From Solirubrobacteraceae bacterium (GTDB lineage Bacteria > Actinomycetota > Thermoleophilia > Solirubrobacterales > Solirubrobacteraceae), in assembly GCA_016462625.1 (NCBI GenBank), contig JAEMSV010000049.1, positions 1 to 27,457 on the forward strand: a stretch of DNA of 27,457 bases, given 5' to 3'. The notes under the pieces were generated by a model. The model saw nothing but the letters and a program-made list of their open reading frames with translations. It had not been told where the DNA came from and ran no database searches. Numbering within the stretch: position 1 is the stretch's first letter; each line of letters starts with the position of its first letter. The translations under genes were made by a program, and so were the position numbers. Shown here in pieces: positions 23,393-27,457 of the stretch.

Positions 23393-23664
23393 TGGCCCTC
23401 CCCGGATTCACCGCGACCGCGTCCTGCGAGCGCACCCCGAGGGGGTACGCAAGCGGGCGGCGGGCTGACGGAACACGACGCCGCGCCGGCGCGATCAGCC
23501 CGGCCGAATTCAACTGCGACCAGTACGCGGGCGGGACCGTCTGCACCTGCGACGGGATCGACAACTGCATCCACATGTTCGGCACCGGGACGTGCTCGGC
23601 GGCCGCCCAGTGCGATGCGGGCCTCGGGCCCGGCCACCCGGTCTGCGGGTGCATCGCGAATTGA
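23392..23664 (+). CDS. Cys-rich RiPP precursor-like peptide 3
   Basis: A 90-residue peptide starting MALPGFTATASCERT. It has nine cysteines (12, 42, 51, 53, 59, 68, 74, 85, 87), with CTCDGIDNCIHMFGTGTC at the centre and a terminal GHPVCGCIAN. The Arg-rich segment at 17-31 is basic and might carry a cleavage site. The stop codon overlaps the protease start. The leader closely matches the common small-peptide consensus LPGFTA. Confidence 0.72.
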   Translation: MALPGFTATASCERTPRGYASGRRADGTRRRAGAISPAEFNCDQYAGGTVCTCDGIDNCIHMFGTGTCSAAAQCDAGLGPGHPVCGCIAN

Positions 23665-24533
23665 CCCAGGCGCTGGCCTCCACGACATCTCCCGCGCTGG
23701 ACCTCGTCGGCCTCGGTCCGCTCATGGGGCTCAGCGCGGGCAGCCCGGAGGTCGGCATCGGGCTCGTCGACGGGCCGGTCGCCATCGGCCACCCCGATCT
23801 CGCCGGGGCATCCATTCATGCGGTCGGCGCGGGCGGCTCGGCCTGCCGGCGGTCCGGGAGCGAGGCGTGCGTGCACGGGACCCACGTGGCCGGGATCCTC
23901 GCGGCGCGACGGGGCTCGGCGGCACCGGCGATCGCGCCGGCCTGCACCCTGCTCGTGCGCCCGATCTTCGAGGAGGCCAACGCCGACGGCACGCTCCCGC
24001 TCGCGACGCCGGACGACGTCGCCCGGGCGATCGTGGAGTGCGTCGACGCGGGGGCGCGGATCATCAACCTCAGCGCCGCGACGGGCGAGCCGACGATCCG
24101 GGTCGAGGCGAGCCTGCGCCATGCGCTCGACCACGTCATGCGCCGCGGCGCACTCGTCGTCGCGGCCGCGGGCAACCAGGGGACCCTCGGAAGTTCGGAG
24201 ATCACCCGCCATCCCGGGGTCATCCCCGTCGTCGGCTACGACCTCGAGGGACGCCCGATGGCGCACTCGAACTTCGGGCGATCGGCGGGCAGGTGGGGTC
24301 TGGGCGGTCCGGGCGCGGGGATCGTCAGCCTCGATGCGGTCCCGCGGTTCGGCACGAGCTTCGCGGCTCCGTTTGTCGCCGGCACGCTCGCGTTGCTGTG
24401 GTCGCTGTTCCCAGATGCGGACGCGGCACGGCTGCGACGCGCGCTGTCGCACGGCCTGCGGCGGACGACCGTGATCCCGCCGCTGATGAATGCGCAGACC
24501 GCTCATGAGGCTCTGAAAAGTGGGCTTCAGTGA
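23661..24533 (+). CDS. Subtilisin-like (S8) serine protease, PatA/PatG-type
   Basis: A compact 290-residue S8 protease with all catalytic elements: Asp D37 (GLVDGPVAIGHPDL), His H72 (HGTHVAGIL), oxyanion Asn N172 (AAAGNQGTLG) and Ser S233 (FGTSFAAPFVAGTLALL). It has no signal peptide or prodomain, like the cytoplasmic proteases that process cyanobactin precursors. TTG 23661 in a TTGA junction with peptide 3 is my preferred start; GTG 23649 is an alternative. Coupling to three leader-bearing peptides suggests it removes their leaders. The PatG-type C-terminal domain is not attached but encoded by the next gene. Confidence 0.87.
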   Translation: MTQALASTTSPALDLVGLGPLMGLSAGSPEVGIGLVDGPVAIGHPDLAGASIHAVGAGGSACRRSGSEACVHGTHVAGILAARRGSAAPAIAPACTLLVRPIFEEANADGTLPLATPDDVARAIVECVDAGARIINLSAATGEPTIRVEASLRHALDHVMRRGALVVAAAGNQGTLGSSEITRHPGVIPVVGYDLEGRPMAHSNFGRSAGRWGLGGPGAGIVSLDAVPRFGTSFAAPFVAGTLALLWSLFPDADAARLRRALSHGLRRTTVIPPLMNAQTAHEALKSGLQ

Positions 24534-24548
24534 GTCAGGATTGGCGAC

Positions 24549-24578
24549 TTGACGGCGCTGAGAACAGCGGCGTACGCT
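24549..24578 (+). promoter_or_regulatory. Promoter for a leaderless PatG-C-like mRNA
   Basis: TTGACG (24549-24554), an 18-base spacer and TACGCT (24573-24578) are followed 6 bases later by GTG 24585. This places transcription start at or very near the start codon, a leaderless arrangement. It argues for GTG 24585 rather than the in-frame TTG at 24549, which is itself part of the -35. Confidence 0.55.
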
Positions 24579-24584
24579 CGCTGC

Positions 24585-25502
24585 GTGGACGCTGAAGAAG
24601 TAGCACTAGCGGACCGCAGTACTCAGGACTCCGTGGTCAATCCTGCGGAGACGCCCGCTGAGTCCGCGACGGCGCCCGCCGTCGCCGCCCCGGTCGCGCC
24701 GCCCGAGCCCCTGCCGGTTCCCGGACCGTCGTTCGTGTACGCACTCGGACAGATCGACGCGCGGTTCCCGAGCATGTCGATCGAGAAGGAGTTCGCGCAG
24801 GTCGTGGCGGGCACCGACTTTGGCGGGCTCACGGACCGCGAGACCCTGAAGGGCACGATCGCCAACCCCGAGAACCGCTACCTGGCGCGCAGCCTGTGCT
24901 GGGTCTTCGAGATCGAGGGGCTCGAGACGTACATCCTCGTCCCGCGCGACCCGCGCGACCTCGACCTGTTCGTCGACGCCTACCGCGCCGAACCGCGCCG
25001 TGACGATCTCGATGTCGTCATCGGCGTGCGCAGCGGCCTGGCGCCGCCGGAGATGTGCAATGGGCTCGCGCTCCCGGTCGTCGTCGTCGACCAGCTCTAC
25101 TCCTTCGACCGCGACGTGCTGGTCGACGCGATTCCGAAGCCTGACTCGGTCCCCGCCAAGGACGAGGCGAAGTTCCGCAAGGCTGCCGGCGCGCTGTTCG
25201 ACCAGCTCACGCAGCTGGCCGACAACGCAGGGTCGATCGACGAGCACCGCGCGCTGAACTACCTCACCGTGCGCTATCCGCGCATCTACGCGGTGACGAC
25301 CGAGCAGTACAACCGCAACTTCGCCTTCACCGGAGTGCAGGTCGCGCCGTCGCCCCTCAGCGGGGTGCGCACGGTCGTCGACGTCGTCTTCTCCTACACC
25401 CACCGCGAGACCGACGTGATTGAGAAGCAGTTCGTCCGCGTCGACGTGACCGAGCAGTTCCCGTTCCTGGTCACCAAGATGTCCCCGTTCTACGACCGAT
25501 GA
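24585..25502 (+). CDS. Stand-alone PatA/PatG C-terminal domain protein
   Basis: A 305-residue protein. After a Pro/Ala-rich linker (about 18-48) comes the whole C-terminal domain of cyanobactin maturation proteases: FVYALGQIDARFPS, NRYLARSLCWVFEIEGLETY, ILVPRDPRDLDLFV, APPEMCNGLALPVVVVDQLY, ADNAGSIDEHRALNYLTVRY, and the terminal DVTEQFPFLVTKMSPFYDR. In cyanobactin systems this domain is fused behind the S8 protease (PatA) or behind oxidase and protease modules (PatG). Here it is free and follows the protease gene. Its biochemical role is not settled; a substrate- or complex-organising role is likely. The stop overlaps the next start (ATGA). Confidence 0.87.
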   Translation: MDAEEVALADRSTQDSVVNPAETPAESATAPAVAAPVAPPEPLPVPGPSFVYALGQIDARFPSMSIEKEFAQVVAGTDFGGLTDRETLKGTIANPENRYLARSLCWVFEIEGLETYILVPRDPRDLDLFVDAYRAEPRRDDLDVVIGVRSGLAPPEMCNGLALPVVVVDQLYSFDRDVLVDAIPKPDSVPAKDEAKFRKAAGALFDQLTQLADNAGSIDEHRALNYLTVRYPRIYAVTTEQYNRNFAFTGVQVAPSPLSGVRTVVDVVFSYTHRETDVIEKQFVRVDVTEQFPFLVTKMSPFYDR

Positions 25503-25708
25503 CCGGACGGCCCGACAGCGGGTCGCAGGACGTCGGGCGCACGCCTCGCGCCGTCCGGCTGCCGGTGTTCGTGTCCGACGAGCCGGTCGGGCTGGGCGAC
25601 GTCCTCAAGCGCGCGACGTCGTCGATCGGGATCAAGCCGTGCGGCGGTTGCGCGGACCGCGCGGCGCGCCTGAACCAGCGGGTCGCGTTCACGGGGCGCG
25701 GCAAATGA
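25499..25708 (+). CDS. Small CGGC-containing protein of the RiPP-like cluster
   Basis: A 69-residue protein overlapping the PatG-C-like gene by four bases. The conserved part is GLGDVLKRATSSIGIKPCGG then CADRAARLNQRVAF: an amphipathic helix, a CGGC motif and a second helix. The same pattern (G-I-x-P-C-x-x-C-x-x-R-x-x-x-L-N) is a familiar small-protein motif near peptide clusters, but I cannot name a function. The CGGC could be redox-active or bind a metal. It could also be a divergent precursor lacking the LPxFTA leader. Confidence 0.65.
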   Translation: MTGRPDSGSQDVGRTPRAVRLPVFVSDEPVGLGDVLKRATSSIGIKPCGGCADRAARLNQRVAFTGRGK

Positions 25709-25730
25709 TGCGACGAGGAAGGCTCCCGAC

Positions 25731-25946
25731 ATGACGCTTCCGAGCTTCACCGCCGACGCTGCGTGCGTCATCACCCCGGCGGGTCCCTCCACGATCCTCA
25801 TCACGGAGGGCAAGGACCTCTGGTGCTGCGAGCCCTGCGGCACGGGGAACTACCCGGGAACGCACCTCTGGTGCTGCGGGGACAAGCCCTGCGGGAGCGC
25901 ACCCGGCCCCGCCTCGGGCTGGCTGCCGACCACGCTGCGCGCGTAG
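25731..25946 (+). CDS. Cys-rich RiPP precursor-like peptide 4 with internal repeat
   Basis: A 71-residue peptide starting MTLPSFTADAACVIT with a good ribosome-binding site (GAGGAAGG). Cysteines are at 12, 32, 33, 36, 48, 49 and 54. Two tandem units, LWCCEPCGTG (30-39) and LWCCGDKPCGSAPG (46-59), suggest a core that could yield two similar products. The leader matches peptides 2 and 3 even though the gene lies about 2.1 kb away beyond the protease and PatG-C-like genes, which supports one system. Confidence 0.73.
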   Translation: MTLPSFTADAACVITPAGPSTILITEGKDLWCCEPCGTGNYPGTHLWCCGDKPCGSAPGPASGWLPTTLRA

Positions 25947-26038
25947 TCAGATCGGCCCGCCTCGGCGCCGGTTGAGCGCCTTGGACACACGTCGGAGACC
26001 AGGCAATTTCCGCCCAGAACGCGAGTACAGTCGGGGAG

Positions 26039-27379
26039 ATGCAGAGCGCTCCCGCCGGCCTGGTCTCGCGCATCGCCGAGCGGCTGCCCCACGGTGGCAC
26101 GATCGATGACGAGCACTGGAACGCGCGCCATCACGTGCTCACCCTCGTGGTCTGGGCCCACGTCCCGGCGCTGCTGATCACCGGCCTGCTCGTCGGCGCG
26201 AGCGTGACCCATTCCGTGGTGGATGCCCTGGTCGTGGTGCCGTTCGCGCTGCTGGCCCAGGTCGACCGGTTCCCCCGGCGGGCGCGAGCCATTCTCGTGA
26301 CCCTCGGGCTGCTGACCTCATCCGCGGCGCTCGTGCATCTCACCGACGGCCTGATCGAGTCGCATTTCCACTTCTTCGTCGTGGTGGCGGTGCTCGCGTT
26401 CTACGAGGACTGGGCGGTCTACGGGGTCGCGGTCCTCTACGTCCTCGCGCACCACGGGATCGCGGGCACGATCGAGCCGGAGGCGGTGTTCGGCACGAGC
26501 CACTCCGGAGAGCCGTGGCGCTGGGCGGCCGTCCACAGCGCGTTCATCTTCGCCGCGGCGGCAGTGAGCATCCTGATGTGGGGGGCCAACGAGCGGACCC
26601 GAGGTCGCGAGCATGAGCATGCGCGCGCACGCCGCGACGTCGAGCTGGAGTTCCACGCGCTCGTCGACGGGCTCGTGCCCGACGAGGTGCCGAGTGTGCC
26701 CGGGGCAGAGGTGGCGACGATGTACATGCCGGGCTCGGGGAGCGTCGGCGGCGACTTCTACGAGGTGCTGGCCCTCGAGGAGGGCCGAATGGCGGTGGTG
26801 GTGGGCGACGTGATGGGGCACGGACCCAAGGCTGCGGCGCTCGGCACCGAGATGCGGCATGTCGCCCGGTCATGCCTGCTCGATGGACTCGGGACCGCCG
26901 CCACGATGTACCGGCTGGATCGGTGTGCCTCGAGCGAGCGGACGGCCACGGCGGTCGTGCTCATCCTCGAGCCCGCCGAAGGGCGCATCCGCTGGTGCCG
27001 GGCGGGGCACGTGCCGGCCGTGATCTGCGAGCGCTCAGGCAGCCGGACGCTGCTGGGTGCGGGCAACGCCCTGCTGATCGGCGAGGGTGGGCCGTTCACC
27101 GAGCATCAGCGCGCGCTCCCGGCCGGAGGCGCGGTGGCGGCGTTCACCGATGGCGTGATCGAGCGCCGCGGGCGCGACGTGCTTCAGCGGATCGACCGGC
27201 TCGCCGACGCGATGTGGCGCCTGTCGCCCCTGGAGCTCGTCGTGCAGGCGCGAGCGGCGCTCGCCGCCGACCCCGAGCGCGACGACGACGCCGCGCTGGT
27301 GGTCGTCCGGCTGATCGCCGAGCCCGGCAGCGACGCCGTCGACGCGTCGGCGTCGGGCGGCGCGCTCGAGCGGGCGTGA
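26039..27379 (+). CDS. Membrane-anchored SpoIIE-type (PP2C) serine phosphatase
   Basis: A 446-residue protein. The N-terminal half (about 33-185) has five or six membrane helices with the conserved HFHFF (109-113) and FYEDWAVYGVAVLYVLAHHG segments, a membrane sensor module also seen in GGDEF proteins. A short charged linker (185-205) leads to a PPM/SpoIIE phosphatase domain with GGDFYE (D239), GDVMGHG (256-262), FTDGVIE and a terminal RDDDAALVVV, supplying the metal-binding Asp residues. It probably dephosphorylates an anti-anti-sigma partner in a partner-switching pathway. TACAGT ends 7 bases before the ATG, so the mRNA is probably leaderless. Confidence 0.87.
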   Translation: MQSAPAGLVSRIAERLPHGGTIDDEHWNARHHVLTLVVWAHVPALLITGLLVGASVTHSVVDALVVVPFALLAQVDRFPRRARAILVTLGLLTSSAALVHLTDGLIESHFHFFVVVAVLAFYEDWAVYGVAVLYVLAHHGIAGTIEPEAVFGTSHSGEPWRWAAVHSAFIFAAAAVSILMWGANERTRGREHEHARARRDVELEFHALVDGLVPDEVPSVPGAEVATMYMPGSGSVGGDFYEVLALEEGRMAVVVGDVMGHGPKAAALGTEMRHVARSCLLDGLGTAATMYRLDRCASSERTATAVVLILEPAEGRIRWCRAGHVPAVICERSGSRTLLGAGNALLIGEGGPFTEHQRALPAGGAVAAFTDGVIERRGRDVLQRIDRLADAMWRLSPLELVVQARAALAADPERDDDAALVVVRLIAEPGSDAVDASASGGALERA

Positions 27380-27380
27380 C

Positions 27381-27457
27381 CTACTTCGGCGGCATCCGGA
27401 TGGCGCCGTCGAGCCGCACGGTCTCGCCGTTCATGTACGGGTTCTTGAGGATCTCGA
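27381..27457 (-). CDS. Short-chain dehydrogenase, C-terminal end (partial)
   Basis: The last 24 codons of a minus-strand gene that continues beyond the window: EILKNPYMNGETVRLDGAIR then MPPK and a TAG at 27381-27383. The N-P-Y-M-N-G-E-x-x-R-L-D-G-A-I-R-M ending is characteristic of short-chain dehydrogenases of the 3-hydroxyacyl-CoA dehydrogenase/3-oxoacyl reductase type. It converges on the phosphatase gene with one base between them. Confidence 0.8.
   Translation of the reverse strand, partial: EILKNPYMNGETVRLDGAIRMPPK

Noticed and set aside
22950..23664. Cys-rich peptides as metallothioneins or secreted defensins
   Set aside because: No signal peptide is present, and the shared LPxFTA start and PatA/PatG-like neighbours fit RiPP precursors better; metallothionein is not excluded for peptide 3.
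23304..24506. 400-residue minus-strand frame opposite the protease
   Set aside because: It is antisense to peptides 2 and 3 and to a protease with a complete catalytic triad; composition is shadow-like.

Overview
The window is GC-rich and mostly coding, with codon use, secreted-protein architecture and gene families that fit a high-GC actinobacterium. My best guess is a soil Thermoleophilia/Solirubrobacterales-type organism, inferred from protein families only because there is no rRNA or other marker gene. Many genes look leaderless: a TAC-type -10 hexamer lies 6 to 9 bases before the start codon.

Bases 1 to about 16,330 look like an accessory island. From left to right it holds a possible small RHH-like antitoxin gene; a HigBA-type toxin-antitoxin pair whose antitoxin is fused to an ImmA/IrrE metallopeptidase; and, divergent from it across an inverted-repeat operator candidate, a compact ubiquitin-like operon (multiubiquitin-domain Ubl, E2-like/E1 ThiF fusion, zinc-binding DUF6527 protein) closed by a strong hairpin. 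A frameshifted Imm53 immunity gene faces the operon. A small operon follows that ends in a DUF2442-like/PIN-like fusion. Next come a frameshifted RES toxin with an intact Xre/MbcA/ParS-type antitoxin, a tyrosine-recombinase remnant, a terpene-cyclase-like toroid protein, an ECF sigma factor with a coupled membrane protein, an Imm50 gene, a DUF6228 gene, and two copies of a decayed coding tail. Two direct repeats of about 178 bp (6812-6989 and 16150-16326), each ending in the T-arm and 3' acceptor half of a tRNA, bracket the middle of the island and look like attachment-site scars.

Bases 16,400 to 22,900 are more chromosomal in style: a secreted seven-bladed FG-GAP propeller, a lactonase-like metallo-beta-lactamase-fold hydrolase, a VOC protein, a class II glutamine amidotransferase divergent from a TetR regulator, a CoA-binding protein, and an enolase-superfamily enzyme.

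Bases 22,887 to 25,946 hold the most unusual system: a cyanobactin-like RiPP locus. Three overlapping genes encode Cys-rich peptides sharing an N-terminal M-x-[L/M]-P-x-[F/Y]-T-A motif. They are coupled to a compact subtilisin-like protease. A separate gene follows for the stand-alone PatA/PatG C-terminal domain, then a small CGGC protein and a fourth precursor-like peptide with an internal LWCC repeat. In cyanobactin systems the protease and this C-terminal domain are parts of one polypeptide; here they are split, and no YcaO cyclodehydratase, oxidase or prenyltransferase is visible. The window ends with a membrane-anchored SpoIIE-type phosphatase and the 3' end of a short-chain dehydrogenase.
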